A stretch of 64,000 bases of DNA from Paraburkholderia diazotrophica (GCF_900108945.1 NZ_FNYE01000003.1:349402-413401), one strand, 5' to 3'. Positions 1 to 10,640 are shown, counted from the first letter of the stretch. Translations and numbers: made by a program. The notes: a model not told the origin generated them from the sequence alone.

Positions 1-279
1 GTGCCCGCCCTCTGCACGGCTTCCGCGACGATGTTCTCGATCGGGATCATCTTTCTCGGCTACTGGGGCCTGCAGGAAGCAGGCGACTGGACGCTCGCCG
101 ACAAGTTCGTCGCGGGAATCGCGATACTAGGCTTTGCGTTTCTCGGGCTCGTGCCGTGGATGGCGACGAGTCCCGTCGAACCGGAAACGAGTGACGCGAA
201 AATTCGCATCGCGCGCGTGATGTTTCTAACGGGCGTGATCGCAGTGTGGCTGGCGATCGTGGTGTCCGTTATCTTCTGA
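1..279 (+). CDS. Small hypothetical membrane protein, possibly 5'-partial
   Basis: The frame is open from the first base of the window, so the true start may lie upstream; GTG at 1 and ATG at 31 are both possible. The product is about 82-92 residues with three hydrophobic stretches, near residues 11-25, 36-55 and 70-92, separated by a short acidic loop. No catalytic motif is visible and I do not recognise the family. It ends 80 bases before the stop of the convergent porin gene. Confidence is moderate because the gene lies at the window edge. Confidence 0.5.
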   Translation: MPALCTASATMFSIGIIFLGYWGLQEAGDWTLADKFVAGIAILGFAFLGLVPWMATSPVEPETSDAKIRIARVMFLTGVIAVWLAIVVSVIF

Positions 280-358
280 ACATTGATGCGGTCCGTTCTT
301 GCGCTTGCAGGCAATCGAATGGCGATGCCCGCAAGCATGAACAGCATCGACGCTCCGC

Positions 359-1876
359 TTAGAACACCTTCACCGGCACATTCACGACAAGCCGGTACTC
401 CATGTTGTCCGGGTCCGAGTAATGCGCGGTCGACTTGTGATACATCGCGATGAACGTGATCTTCGTGTCCTTGAAGCGGCCGCTTTGCAGCGTATAGCTT
501 GGAATAAAGCCGATTTCATGGTGCGTGCCGTGCACGAACTCGCCATTTCGCGTGTACGGGCCGATCGCATTGGAAGCCGCGCCGGCCGACGCATCGGCGC
601 CCCAACCCGTCACACCCCATACCATCGCCTTGAAGCCGGGCAGACCCGCATACTTGCCATCGAACGTGTACCGCAACTGAAATGACTTCTCGTGCGGCGC
701 GTTGTAGTCCACGTCCATCGAGTTCACGAGATAAATGCCGTTGGTCTCGTTCACATAGTCGAAGAACTGGTCGCCGAGAATCTGCTGATAGCCGAGCAGC
801 ACCTGATGCGGACCATGCTGCGCCGACAGCGACAGGCTGTACGCATTGTTGTTGATATGCCCTTGCAGCGCGGAACCCATTTGATGCGTCGAGTAGATGT
901 TCGCGAGGCCCGCCCACTTGACGCTGTTCACGTCGCCGATCGAATGTGAGATCGACGCGTAGAACTGATTCCACACGTCTTCCGCCTGGTCCGCGTACAG
1001 CGTGACCGTGCCGTTCGGCGAATAGTCCCAGTTGCCGCCGAAGTACGAGAGGCGCTTGAACGTCGTGCCGCCATACGACGTGTTCATATCGGTCAGGTTC
1101 GTGTGGCCGCGCGCGTCGACCTTCGTGAAGCTGCCCGCCTGCAATGTGACGTTGTGAATGTCATTGCTCACGGCCGATATGCCGAGGAACGTCGGCGGCA
1201 ACGAGCGGTTGTCGTGCGGTTCAAGGAACGGATTGTTGTCGACGATCTGCAAGCCGTACTTGACGACCGTCTCGGAGATGCGCCCCTTGATGTCGTACAT
1301 GCCCGGATACGCCCACGCGAGCTGATCGGAGCCGCCGCCGCCTTTGCGCACATGCACCATGTTGCCCGCGCCATTACCACCGTCGAGCTTCAACGCGGCG
1401 AACAGCGACGCATCGACGCCAAGACCGACGAGCCCTCGCGTATAGCCGGATTCGAAGTTCGCCTGCATGCCTTGAACCCACGCGTGACGATGCGGCCCGC
1501 CTTCGTTGTCGAAATGGTCGGCGTAGTTGCGGAACAGCAGATTCAGATGGCTATCGGCGACGAGGCCCTTGCTCTTCGCCTGGCTCGACAACTGCTCGGG
1601 CGGCGTGACGGCCTGGGTGGCTTCGGCATTGATGACGGCGTTGTTCGTTTCGGGCGTCGCTTGAGCGAGCGTCGTGGCCGCCGGTTTGGCCTTCGCTTGC
1701 GGCGCGGGCGCAGCCTGCGCTGCGGTTTGCGGTGTGGTCTGCGCCACGGCTGCGCTTGCAGCGGCGGGAATGGCCGCGTCATCGGCGAGCGCGCTCGTCG
1801 CCATCGTCAATGCGGGCAGGCCGATTGCCAGCAGCGCGAGTGTCGAGGCTGCTGATGTGGTTCGTTGGGTTGTCAT
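359..1876 (-). CDS. OprD-family outer-membrane porin
   Basis: A 505-residue protein with a cleavable signal peptide (hydrophobic core at residues 12-30, ending near Ala-Leu-Ala). A low-complexity Ala/Pro/Gln/Lys linker follows (about 33-100), then an OprD-type beta-barrel rich in alternating aromatic and Gly residues that ends in the terminal Phe typical of outer-membrane barrels. OprD porins admit small cationic or peptide substrates. The start at 1876 has a GGAG Shine-Dalgarno just upstream. It lies directly downstream of, and on the same strand as, an oppABCDF-type importer, so it is plausibly the outer-membrane entry port for the same peptides, by analogy with OpdP-type porins beside dipeptide transporters. 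The family call is firm; the substrate is inferred. Confidence 0.82.
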   Translation of the reverse strand: MTTQRTTSAASTLALLAIGLPALTMATSALADDAAIPAAASAAVAQTTPQTAAQAAPAPQAKAKPAATTLAQATPETNNAVINAEATQAVTPPEQLSSQAKSKGLVADSHLNLLFRNYADHFDNEGGPHRHAWVQGMQANFESGYTRGLVGLGVDASLFAALKLDGGNGAGNMVHVRKGGGGSDQLAWAYPGMYDIKGRISETVVKYGLQIVDNNPFLEPHDNRSLPPTFLGISAVSNDIHNVTLQAGSFTKVDARGHTNLTDMNTSYGGTTFKRLSYFGGNWDYSPNGTVTLYADQAEDVWNQFYASISHSIGDVNSVKWAGLANIYSTHQMGSALQGHINNNAYSLSLSAQHGPHQVLLGYQQILGDQFFDYVNETNGIYLVNSMDVDYNAPHEKSFQLRYTFDGKYAGLPGFKAMVWGVTGWGADASAGAASNAIGPYTRNGEFVHGTHHEIGFIPSYTLQSGRFKDTKITFIAMYHKSTAHYSDPDNMEYRLVVNVPVKVF

Positions 1877-1977
1877 TGAAACTCCAGCTTTTTTCTAGTT
1901 GATTGAACAGTGGCGCGGCGGTCGGCCGAACCACGCTTTCGCCCGTTTCCACCGTCGCGGAAACGAACGCCTCCCTT

Positions 1978-1998
1978 GACGCAGCGGCTGGCTGCGTC
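1978..1998. terminator. Short hairpin between oppF and the porin gene
   Basis: GACGCAGC and GCTGCGTC form a perfect 8-bp stem around a 5-base loop, 34 bases past the oppF stop on the minus strand. No T-run follows on either strand, so it may be an RNA-stabilising or attenuating hairpin between oppF and the porin rather than a true intrinsic terminator. Confidence 0.3.
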
Positions 1999-2031
1999 GT
2001 GGATTCGGGTCTCGTCGATATGAGCCGGCTG

Positions 2032-3026
<995 letters not shown>

Positions 3027-3030
<4 letters not shown>

Positions 3031-4016
3031 AGCACCTCCGCGATGATCTGGACGGGACGATGGCATGCGCGCAACGCACGCGCTTCATCGCCGATGGGTT
3101 CGAGCGCGGGACGTGTCGCGCTGCACGCGTCCTCGGCGAACGTGCAGCGCGGCGCAAACGCGCAACCCTGCGACGCTTCGCCCGGCAGCGGCGGATTGCC
3201 CGCAATGGTCTGCAGCGGCTGATCGTCTTCGTCGGTGAGGCGCGGCAGCGCGTTCAGCAAGCCGATCGTGTACGGATGCGTCGCCGCGGCGAACAACCGT
3301 TGCGCGGGCGCCTGCTCGACCGTCTGGCCCGCGTACATCACCATCACGTCGTCGCACAGGCCCGCAACCACGCCCATGTCGTGCGTGATCAAAATGATTG
3401 CGGTGCCGCGCTCGCGGTTCAGCTCGCGCAGCAGCTCGATGATCTGCGCCTGGACGGTGACGTCGAGTGCCGTCGTCGGCTCGTCGGCGATCAGGATTTC
3501 GGGCTCGGACAACAGCGCCATCGCGATCATCACGCGCTGCCGCATGCCGCCCGAAAACTCATGCGGATACATGCCGATGCGGCGCGCGGCATCGGGAATA
3601 CGCACGCGTTCGAGCGCTTCGATTGCGCGCGCTTTCGCTTCGCGGCGCGACAGCTTGCGATGCAGTTGCAGCGTCTCCGTCATCTGCCGCTCGATCGTGA
3701 GGAACGGATTGAGCGACGTCATCGGGTCCTGGAAGATCATGCCGATGCGGTCGCCGCGAATGCGGTTGAGCGCGGCTTCGTTCATCGTCAGCAGGTTTGC
3801 GCCGTCGTACAGCGCTTCGCCGCTGACCTTGCCGTTCTTCGCGAGCAGCCCGAGCAGCGCCATCACCGTCTGGCTCTTGCCCGAGCCCGATTCGCCGACG
3901 ATGCCGAGCGTCCTGCCTTTGTCGAGCGAGAACGACACGCGCTGCACGGCGTCCACGGGCGCGCCGTCGCGGCGCGAGAAGCGCACGCTCAGGTTGTTTA
4001 CTTCGAGTAGTGCCAT
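3027..4016 (-). CDS. oppD: Oligopeptide ABC transporter ATP-binding protein (OppD/DppD type)
   Basis: A 329-residue ABC ATPase with Walker A GESGSGKSQT, signature FSGGMRQRV, Walker B ILIADEPTTALD and the C-terminal oligo/dipeptide extension including CAFAPRC. In this family OppD and OppF bind ATP at their interface and drive the OppB/OppC channel. I chose the start at 4016, giving an N-terminus MALLEVNNLSV that aligns with the family; the frame is open further upstream. Thirteen bases separate it from the oppC stop, and it overlaps oppF by 4 bases. Confidence 0.92.
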
Positions 4017-4029
4017 CGTGCGTGTCCTC

Positions 4030-4920
4030 TCAGCGGTCCTTCGGATCGAGTGCATCGCGCAAGCCATCGCCGACGAAGCTCACGCAATAGAGCGTCGCGC
4101 ACAGCATGAGCGCGGGGCACAGCAGTAGCCACGGCGTCGATTCGAGCTTCTGCGCGCCGTCCTGGATCAGCACGCCCCAACTCGTCATCGGTTCCTGCAC
4201 GCCGAGTCCGAGAAACGACAGCACGGATTCCGTCAGCACGATGGTCGGCACCGTGACCGTCGCGTAGACGACCACCACGCCGATCAGATTCGGCACGATA
4301 TGACGCGCGATGATCGAGCGCGAGTTGACGCCGATCGCCTTCGCCGCGTCGATGAACTCGCGCGAGCGCAGCGACAACGTTTGCCCGCGCACGACGCGCG
4401 CCATGTCGAGCCACGAGAACGCGCTGATCGTCAGCACGACCAGATAGAACGCACGGCCGAACAGCGTCATCATCAGGATCGCGATCAGCATGTAGGGGAT
4501 CGCATACATCATGTCGACGACGCGCATCATCACGGCATCCACGCGCCCGCCGAGATAGCCGGCCGTCGCGCCCCACGCGACGCCGATCAGTCCCGACACC
4601 AACGTGCCGAGCAAGCCGACTTCGAGCGACACGCGTCCGCCGACGAGCGTGCGCACGAGCAGGTCGCGGCCGAGTTCGTCGGTGCCGAACCAGTGCATGT
4701 TGTCGAAGGTCGGCGCGAGGCTGATCGCGGACCAGTCGCTGTCGATCGCATTGTTCGGCGACAGCAGCGGCCCGACGAAGCACGCGATGACGATGAGGAC
4801 CAGCAACAGCAGCGCGATGAAGGCCGCGCGGTTGCGCACGAAACGGCGCGCGGCAGTCGCGAGCGGGCTGCGCGAAGGCGGCGCGACGGCGACGGTCAAG
4901 GTGACAGGTGGCATTCTCAT
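4030..4920 (-). CDS. oppC: Oligopeptide ABC transporter permease (OppC type)
   Basis: A 296-residue inner-membrane permease with about six membrane segments; the first lies near residues 32-53. An N-terminal cytoplasmic stretch resembles OppC_N, followed by the binding-protein-dependent transport domain. The EAA-like loop (EFIDAAKAIGVNS, then HIVPN) contacts the ATPases. It forms the pore with OppB. The reading frame stays open far upstream through oppB, but that part is an antisense-phase shadow. The real start is the ATG at 4920, five bases after the oppB stop. Confidence 0.92.
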   Translation of the reverse strand: MRMPPVTLTVAVAPPSRSPLATAARRFVRNRAAFIALLLLVLIVIACFVGPLLSPNNAIDSDWSAISLAPTFDNMHWFGTDELGRDLLVRTLVGGRVSLEVGLLGTLVSGLIGVAWGATAGYLGGRVDAVMMRVVDMMYAIPYMLIAILMMTLFGRAFYLVVLTISAFSWLDMARVVRGQTLSLRSREFIDAAKAIGVNSRSIIARHIVPNLIGVVVVYATVTVPTIVLTESVLSFLGLGVQEPMTSWGVLIQDGAQKLESTPWLLLCPALMLCATLYCVSFVGDGLRDALDPKDR

Positions 4921-4925
4921 CGGTA

Positions 4926-5864
4926 TCAGTAGCGGATACGCGGATCGAGCCATGCATACGCAAGGTCGACGAGCAGGTTGAAGAGGACAGCGATGGCCGT
5001 GGTCAGCACGACGAGGCCGAGCACGAGCGTGTAGTCGCGGTTGATTGCGCCGTTGACGACGAGCTGCCCGAGTCCCGGCAGCGCGAACACCGATTCGGTG
5101 ACGACGGCCGCCGTGATCGACGAGATGCACACCGAGCCGAGCAGCGAGACGACAGGCATCAGCGCGGGTTTCATCGCGTGACGCAGGACGATCGTGCGCG
5201 CGGGCAGGCCCTTCGCCCGCGCGGTGCGGATGAAGTTGCCCGACAGCACTTCGATCATGCTGCCGCGCATGACGCGCGCGATCAGCGCTACGTTGATGAA
5301 CGTCAGCAGCACGATGGGCAGCACACGATAACGCCATTCGCCTTCGCCCCAGCCGCCCGCGGGCAGCCAGCCGTGGCCGTCCGCGGTCTTCAGCAGAATG
5401 GCGAACATCCACACGAGCAGCGGCCCGAGCACGAACGGCGGTACGACGTTGCCGATATTGCCGAGCACCATCACCGCGTGATCGATCACGCTATCGCGCC
5501 GCACGGCTGCAATCGTGCCGAGCGCGACGCCGATCACGACCGCGATCGGCACCGACACGCCGCCGACGCCGAGACTCACGGGCAGCGCCTTCAGCACGAG
5601 ATCGGCGACGGACCAGTCGGTGTAGCGGAACGACAGGCCCAGGTCGCCGTGCAGCAGTCCCCACAGATAGTGCAGATACTGCTGCCACAGCGGCTCGTCG
5701 AGGTGATAGCGCGCGTTCAGATTCGCGATCGTGGCCGCCGACAACTGCTTCTCGGTGTCGAACGGACCGCCCGGCGTGAGATGCAGCAGCAGATAGCACG
5801 CGGTGATCACAGCGAGAATCGTCGGGATCGCCCACAACGTGCGGCGCAACGTGTATGCAAGCAT
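4926..5864 (-). CDS. oppB: Oligopeptide ABC transporter permease (OppB type)
   Basis: A 312-residue permease beginning MLAYTLRRTLWAIPT, the usual OppB/DppB N-terminus with its first membrane helix. A periplasmic loop and a six-helix transport domain follow, with the EAA-type loop NFIRTARAKGLP followed by RHAMKPAL. It pairs with OppC to form the translocation channel. It begins 18 bases after the oppA stop, so oppABCDF is transcribed as one unit in the canonical order. Confidence 0.93.
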   Translation of the reverse strand: MLAYTLRRTLWAIPTILAVITACYLLLHLTPGGPFDTEKQLSAATIANLNARYHLDEPLWQQYLHYLWGLLHGDLGLSFRYTDWSVADLVLKALPVSLGVGGVSVPIAVVIGVALGTIAAVRRDSVIDHAVMVLGNIGNVVPPFVLGPLLVWMFAILLKTADGHGWLPAGGWGEGEWRYRVLPIVLLTFINVALIARVMRGSMIEVLSGNFIRTARAKGLPARTIVLRHAMKPALMPVVSLLGSVCISSITAAVVTESVFALPGLGQLVVNGAINRDYTLVLGLVVLTTAIAVLFNLLVDLAYAWLDPRIRY

Positions 5865-5882
5865 GGGTGCGGTTCCTGCCGT

Positions 5883-7499
5883 TTAGTGCTTGAGCACGTA
5901 CATGTCTTGCGACGCACGCATGTCGAGATAGTTGGTCGGCGTGTATCCGCCAACGTACGGCTTCACGAGACGCGCCGCCGAGTACTGGAACAGCGGGATC
6001 ATCGGATAGTCGTTCATCGCCAGGTCATGCGCCTGCGTGAGCAATGCGGTGCGCTGTTTGTCGTCCGTCTGCTGGTTCGCCTGGTCGATCAGTGCGTCCA
6101 CCTTCGGATTGCAGTAGTGCTGGTCGTTCTGCACGCTGCCGCAGCGGATCAGGTCGAAATACGACATCGCGTCGTTGTAGTCAACGAACCAGCCGTCGCG
6201 CGACGCCTGCACCTTGCCGTCGTGACGCTGCTTGAGCAGCACCTTGTATTCGACGTTCTCCAGCTTCGCGTTCACACTGAGCTTGGTGCGCCATTCGGAC
6301 GTCACGAAGAGCGCGACCTTCTTGTGCAGATCGTTCGTGTTGTACGTGAAGGTGAACACGAGTGGCTTCACATCCGAATAGCCCGCTTGCTTCAGCAGGT
6401 TGCGCGCATAGTCGACGCGCTTCGCCATCGGCCACGACGCCCATTCCGGTTTGTAGACGGCTGCGCCTTCCGTGCCCTTCGAGATCAGGCCGTACATCGG
6501 CAGTTCGCCGCTCGACGTGAGCTTCGATGTCAGCAGATCGCGATCGATCACCATCGACAGCGCCTCGCGCACGCGCTTGTCCTTGAATACGGGCTCGTCG
6601 TTATTGAGGCTGTAGTAATACGTCGCGATCTGCAGCCCTTTCTGCAACTGCTGGCCGAACTGCTTGTCGACCTGGTTGAAAATGCCGGAAGGAATCGTGT
6701 AGGTGTAATCGAACTGGCCTGCCTGATACATGCGCATAGCCGTCTCATCGCTTTCGATGGGCAGATACGTGACCTTCGAGATCGCCACCTTCGGCGCGTT
6801 CCAGTAGCTACCGTTCTTCGCGATCACGAGGCGGTTGTTCGGCTGCCAGTCCGAAAGCGCGAACGCACCGTTACCGACAAAGTTCGCGGGACGCGTCCAG
6901 TCGCTGCCGAACTTCGTGACGATCGCCTTGTCGACGGGCGCCATCGTCGCCATCGCGGTCAGTTGCGGGAAGAACGCAGCGGGCACTTCCGTCTTCACTT
7001 CGAGCGTGTACGGATCGACGGCACGCACACCGAGGCTCGTCACGGGCGCCTTGCCCGCGATGATCTGCTTCGCGTTCTTCACGAACTCGACGAGCACCGT
7101 GTACTTCGAACCCGTCTTCGGATCGACGACGCGTTGCCACGCGTACACGAAGTCCGCTGCCGTGACGGGCTGGCCGTTGCTCCACTTCGCATCGTGACGC
7201 AGCTTGAAGACCCACGTGTCGGGCGCCGTGCGTGTCCACGACTGCGCGACGCCGGGGACGATCGCACCTGCTGCGTCGATACGCGTGAGGCCTTCGAACA
7301 GGTCGAGGCCGATCGTGTTGCCCGTCCACGATTCGATGTGCGCGGGGTCGAGCGATTCGGTTTCGCCGGGCACCTGGCGTGTCAGTTCCTGGCTTGAGGC
7401 GAGCGTTGCGCCGGGCGGAATCACGACGGCCGATGCGTTTTGCTGAAGTGTAAGGACGAGCGCGGTCAGCGCCGTCGCGTAGACGAACGTTGTTTTCAT
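5883..7499 (-). CDS. oppA: Periplasmic peptide-binding protein (OppA/MppA type)
   Basis: A 538-residue solute-binding protein of the SBP_bac_5 family. A signal peptide at residues 1-24 ends in ASA and has no lipobox Cys, so the protein should be soluble in the periplasm. The fold-defining segments are present: GLTRIDAAG, then KWSNGQPVTAADFVYAWQR near residue 105, VREALSMVIDR near 315, and the later DAMSYFDLIRCGS region. It delivers peptides to OppBC. It is the first gene of the opp cluster, about 210 bases downstream of an XRE/cupin regulator on the same strand. Ligand preference (for example murein peptides as in MppA) is not determinable here. Confidence 0.92.
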   Translation of the reverse strand: MKTTFVYATALTALVLTLQQNASAVVIPPGATLASSQELTRQVPGETESLDPAHIESWTGNTIGLDLFEGLTRIDAAGAIVPGVAQSWTRTAPDTWVFKLRHDAKWSNGQPVTAADFVYAWQRVVDPKTGSKYTVLVEFVKNAKQIIAGKAPVTSLGVRAVDPYTLEVKTEVPAAFFPQLTAMATMAPVDKAIVTKFGSDWTRPANFVGNGAFALSDWQPNNRLVIAKNGSYWNAPKVAISKVTYLPIESDETAMRMYQAGQFDYTYTIPSGIFNQVDKQFGQQLQKGLQIATYYYSLNNDEPVFKDKRVREALSMVIDRDLLTSKLTSSGELPMYGLISKGTEGAAVYKPEWASWPMAKRVDYARNLLKQAGYSDVKPLVFTFTYNTNDLHKKVALFVTSEWRTKLSVNAKLENVEYKVLLKQRHDGKVQASRDGWFVDYNDAMSYFDLIRCGSVQNDQHYCNPKVDALIDQANQQTDDKQRTALLTQAHDLAMNDYPMIPLFQYSAARLVKPYVGGYTPTNYLDMRASQDMYVLKH

Positions 7500-7616
7500 G
7501 GTTTAAGTCGCAGAAAGAGTCGGGAGAGGAACGCGAGCGGCACGGATGCCGCTAACGGTTATCCGCGTGATGTGGACCGGGGTGGTCCTTGCTCGGTGTA
7601 CGGCATAGAGGATTCC

Positions 7617-7634
7617 TTACAATTATTATTACAG
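7617..7634 (-). promoter_or_regulatory. AT-rich element upstream of oppA
   Basis: TTACAATTATTATTACAG is an isolated AT-rich island in the 210-base gap between the regulator and oppA. Read on the minus strand it contains TAATAAT, a plausible sigma-70 -10 hexamer about 110-130 bases before the oppA start. No convincing -35 accompanies it, so it could equally be a regulator-binding site. Confidence 0.3.
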
Positions 7635-7709
7635 GCATCCTTCACCGCCGATTCATCGCGCTCCCCGACATGCGGAAGCGCTTCCAACCAGGATTGAAAT
7701 GCCCGCCTT

Positions 7710-8279
7710 CTAAAGCAGCCTCGGCGTACCGACCCAGACGACCACCGACTCTTTCCGGGCCGTATTCGCCCAGCTATGCGGCAGCGTCGATTCGTAATGC
7801 GCGCTGTCTCCCGCGCGCAGCACGAAGGTCTTGCCTTCCAGCGTCAACGACACTTGCCCTTCGACGACGTAGATAAACTCTTCGCCGGCATGCGTCGTGA
7901 CTTCGGAACGCTTTTGCCCGGGTGGCATCCTCACGAGGATTGCTTCCAACTGACGGCCCCCCGACAGATTGGTCATCCGGGCAAACAGATTCGCCGAGTC
8001 TGCGAAACCAAAAAACTTCAACTCGTTTGCGCGACACACCGAACGCTCTTCGCTCGGCGTATCGACGAAGTACTGCACCTTGACACCCAACGCATGCGCA
8101 ATTCCCGCCAGCGACGTGATGGACGGCGATGCCAGTCCGCGCTCGACCTGTGACAAAAACGGCTTCGAAATGCCTGCTGCCGTTGCCGTTTCATCGAGCG
8201 TGCGCTTTAGCCTTTGCCGCAGCGCGCGGATCTTGCTCCCCAGTGCAAGTGCCGTGTCCTTCTCAAGTGTCGTGACCAT
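7710..8279 (-). CDS. XRE-family regulator with C-terminal cupin sensor domain
   Basis: A 189-residue transcription factor. Residues 14-70 form a helix-turn-helix (the ISKPFLSQVERGLASPSI segment is the recognition region). Residues about 110-185 form a cupin_2 barrel with HAGEEFIYVVEG and the closing AHYESTLPHSWAN. This is the SutR/PuuR-like architecture, in which the cupin binds a small metabolite and modulates DNA binding. It lies upstream of oppABCDF on the same strand and probably controls that cluster and perhaps itself. The effector is unknown. Confidence 0.88.
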   Translation of the reverse strand: MVTTLEKDTALALGSKIRALRQRLKRTLDETATAAGISKPFLSQVERGLASPSITSLAGIAHALGVKVQYFVDTPSEERSVCRANELKFFGFADSANLFARMTNLSGGRQLEAILVRMPPGQKRSEVTTHAGEEFIYVVEGQVSLTLEGKTFVLRAGDSAHYESTLPHSWANTARKESVVVWVGTPRLL

Positions 8280-8288
8280 AACAAAACC

Positions 8289-8310
8289 AAATTAGTCCGT
8301 CAAAATTAGT
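8289..8310 (-). promoter_or_regulatory. Direct-repeat candidate operator upstream of the XRE/cupin gene
   Basis: Two copies of AAATTAGT (8289-8296 and 8303-8310) start 14 bases apart and lie 10-31 bases before the regulator's start codon, in a locally AT-rich stretch. Position and spacing suit an autoregulatory operator or promoter element. There is no supporting second copy near oppA. Confidence 0.3.
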
Positions 8311-8531
8311 TTGATATAAGTAAATCTTGTTAGATGCCGCGCCGCGCGCGACCCGTCTTGAAGACGTTGAATACGCATCGACGCCGCTCATGCGCGTTAT
8401 TTAATTTCGAGAAAGCACTCTATGTTGCCAGATCGCAAAGAGCGTCCATCGGATTCGCATTAGACAACTCGATCTGCATAAGGACGGTGCGTGAATCTGG
8501 ATGAAAGCTTCAGTGCGCTTTAATACCGACC

Positions 8532-8720
8532 TCAGTAAATTCCCGAGGCGACAAGACGTTTCTTCATGCGCAGAATCGCGATCTCGCGCGGACCGGGCTT
8601 GCAGGGCCGATCCGCCAGCACGTCCGTTTGCAGCGATCCTGCGGCGGTCTCTTGATCGGTACGTCTTGACCGGGCTCCCACCGATAACCGAAGGTGAACA
8701 CGCATGTCGATCCATTCCAT
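8532..8720 (-). CDS. Possible small basic protein, 62 residues
   Basis: ATG at 8720 is preceded at good spacing by GGCGGAAG, and the frame runs 62 codons. The product is rich in Arg and contains a single Cys; no domain is recognisable. It overlaps no other gene. Support is limited to the Shine-Dalgarno and the open frame, so it could be spurious. Confidence 0.2.
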   Translation of the reverse strand: MEWIDMRVHLRLSVGARSRRTDQETAAGSLQTDVLADRPCKPGPREIAILRMKKRLVASGIY

Positions 8721-9045
8721 AGTGTTTCTTCCGCCATCCCGCGTATCCGGCACGAGTGCCCGAACGGTCCGCAAAGCCGGTCCGGGCGCGCAATGCTTTA
8801 TCATTGCGCCTTCGTCACGCGGTCTTTCGCGTTGACGGTCTCCCGCTGAAGTCCTGGTTGTTCCGTTTTCGACGCGGACCGCAACGTCCGTCGCTCGTAC
8901 CGCACTGAGCCGTCGTCGAATGCCGCATTGCGCATCGGCCACGGCAAGTCATCGACGATCTCCAGTTTTTCCAGCTTCGCCACGTGGCATGGCGTCGGAT
9001 CGACGCGTGCGCGCGCGGCAGCTTTTGCATGAATTCGAGGAACAC

Positions 9046-10566
9046 ATGAACTCACCCGTATCCCAGACCCGGTCGTTTTCGACCGTCTTTCTCATCGAGA
9101 TGTGGGAGCGCTTCGGCTACTACGGCATGGCGGCACTGCTCGTGCTGTTCATGATCGACAAGCTCGGTTTCGACGACAGCCACGCGAACCTCACGTGGGG
9201 CGCGTTCGCGGCGCTCGTGTATGCGTCGCCGTCGATCGGCGGCTGGATCGGCGACAAGATTCTCGGCGCGCGCCGCTCGATGATCTTCGGCGCGCTCGTG
9301 CTCGCTGCCGGCTATCTGATGCTCGCGCTGCCGAACGACAGCCTCGACTACATGTATGCGTCGCTCGGCGTGATCGTGGTCGGCAACGGCCTCTTCAAGT
9401 CGAACGCGGCAAATCTCGTGCGCCGCATCTACGAAGGCGACGACGCGCGCATCGACAGCGCGTTCACGATCTATTACATGGCGGTGAATATCGGCTCGAC
9501 GGTGTCGATGCTCGCGACGCCGTGGATCAAGGATCACTGGGGCTGGCATACGGCGTTTGCCGTCTGCGGCGGCGGCATGCTGATCGGCGTGATCAACTAC
9601 TTCCTGATGTTCCGCACGCTGTCGCATGTCGGTTCCGCGCCGGATGCCGAACCCGTGCGCTGGATGCGCGTGCTGGCCGTCGCGCTCGGCGGCATCGCGC
9701 TCGGTACGGCGACGATGTTCGTGTTGCAGCACAAGGCGATTGCCGTCGCGTGCGTGTACACGGCAGGCGTCGCGATTCTCGCGATCTTCGCGTACATGCT
9801 GCTCAAGTGCGAGCGCTCCGAGCGTTCGGGCCTGATCGCCGCGCTGATTCTCGTGTTGCAGGTGATCCTGTTCTTCGTGTTCTATCAACAGATGTCGACG
9901 TCGCTGACGCTCTTCGCGCTGCGCAATGTCGATCCGACGTTCTCGCTGTTCGGCTCGCATCTGTTCACGTGGAGCGCCGCGCAGTTCCAGGCGCTGAACC
10001 CGATCTGGATCATGCTGTTGAGCCCGCTTCTCGCGACGCTGTATACGAAGCTCGCGAAAAACGGCAAGGACGTGCCCGTGGCGGCGAAGTACGCATTCGG
10101 TTTCGCGGTGGTCGCGGCAGGCTTTTTCGTCTATGCATGGAGCGGCAGCTTCGCGGTGAATGGGCGCGTGTCGTCGTGGTGGATGGTCGGCGGCTACGGG
10201 TTGTACTCGCTGGGCGAGCTGCTGGTGAGCGGCCTCGGTCTCGCGATGATCGCGCGCTACGTGCCGGCTCGCATGAGCGGCTTCATGATGGGCGCGTATT
10301 TCGTGGCGACGGGTGTCTCGCAGTATCTGGGCAGCGTCGTCGCGAATCTGGCGAAGATGCCGGCCGGCGATCTCGATCCGATGTCTTCGCTGCCGTTGTA
10401 TACGAAGCTCTTTACCGAACTCGGCTGGCTTGCGGCGTTCGGCGCTGTGGTCGCGATTCTGCTGTTGCCGCTGATGGGCAAGCTGTCGCGCGCGCATCAG
10501 CGCTGCGCCGACGAAGCGCGTGAGAACTCGCGCGAGGCCGGGGCAGTGGCCGCTTCGGCGCAATGA
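9046..10566 (+). CDS. POT/PTR2-family proton-coupled oligopeptide transporter
   Basis: A 506-residue inner-membrane symporter that takes up di- and tripeptides with protons. The family signature is clear: EMWERFGYYGMAALLVLFM near residues 15-33 (the ExxERFxYYG proton-coupling motif), then GGWIGDKILGARRSM near 64-78 and the second signature FTIYYMAVNIGS near 142-153. About 14 membrane helices are evident. The start at 9046 has GAGGAA upstream; the frame is open 126 bases earlier but without a Shine-Dalgarno. It is followed by a strong intrinsic terminator, so it is probably monocistronic. Together with the opp cluster it gives two peptide-uptake routes. Confidence 0.92.
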   Translation: MNSPVSQTRSFSTVFLIEMWERFGYYGMAALLVLFMIDKLGFDDSHANLTWGAFAALVYASPSIGGWIGDKILGARRSMIFGALVLAAGYLMLALPNDSLDYMYASLGVIVVGNGLFKSNAANLVRRIYEGDDARIDSAFTIYYMAVNIGSTVSMLATPWIKDHWGWHTAFAVCGGGMLIGVINYFLMFRTLSHVGSAPDAEPVRWMRVLAVALGGIALGTATMFVLQHKAIAVACVYTAGVAILAIFAYMLLKCERSERSGLIAALILVLQVILFFVFYQQMSTSLTLFALRNVDPTFSLFGSHLFTWSAAQFQALNPIWIMLLSPLLATLYTKLAKNGKDVPVAAKYAFGFAVVAAGFFVYAWSGSFAVNGRVSSWWMVGGYGLYSLGELLVSGLGLAMIARYVPARMSGFMMGAYFVATGVSQYLGSVVANLAKMPAGDLDPMSSLPLYTKLFTELGWLAAFGAVVAILLLPLMGKLSRAHQRCADEARENSREAGAVAASAQ

Positions 10567-10608
10567 CGCCGCGGCCCCGCGGGGCCGTCTAGTTTCAGTG
10601 AATGCCGG

Positions 10609-10640
10609 AAGGCGCGCGGTTGGGCGCGCCTTTTGTTTTT
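10609..10640 (+). terminator. Intrinsic terminator of the POT transporter gene
   Basis: GGCGCGC (10611-10617) pairs with GCGCGCC (10624-10630) around a short loop and is followed by TTTTGTTTTT. A second GC palindrome, GGCCCCGCGGGGCC, lies just upstream near 10574-10587. Confidence 0.85.

Larger units (their letters stand above)
8280..9045. other. Intergenic region between the XRE/cupin gene and the POT transporter
   Basis: The 766 bases hold the AT-rich repeat noted at 8289 and one weak small open frame (8532-8720, minus). The open frames I examined here otherwise have no recognisable domains or good start sites. The promoter of the POT transporter must lie at the right end, but I could not identify clear hexamers. 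Confidence 0.5.

Noticed and set aside
4908..7397. Very long open frame (over 800 codons) on the plus strand across oppB and oppA
   Set aside because: Antisense shadow typical of GC-rich DNA: Arg/His-rich composition, no domains, no ribosome site, and fully covered by well-supported minus-strand genes.
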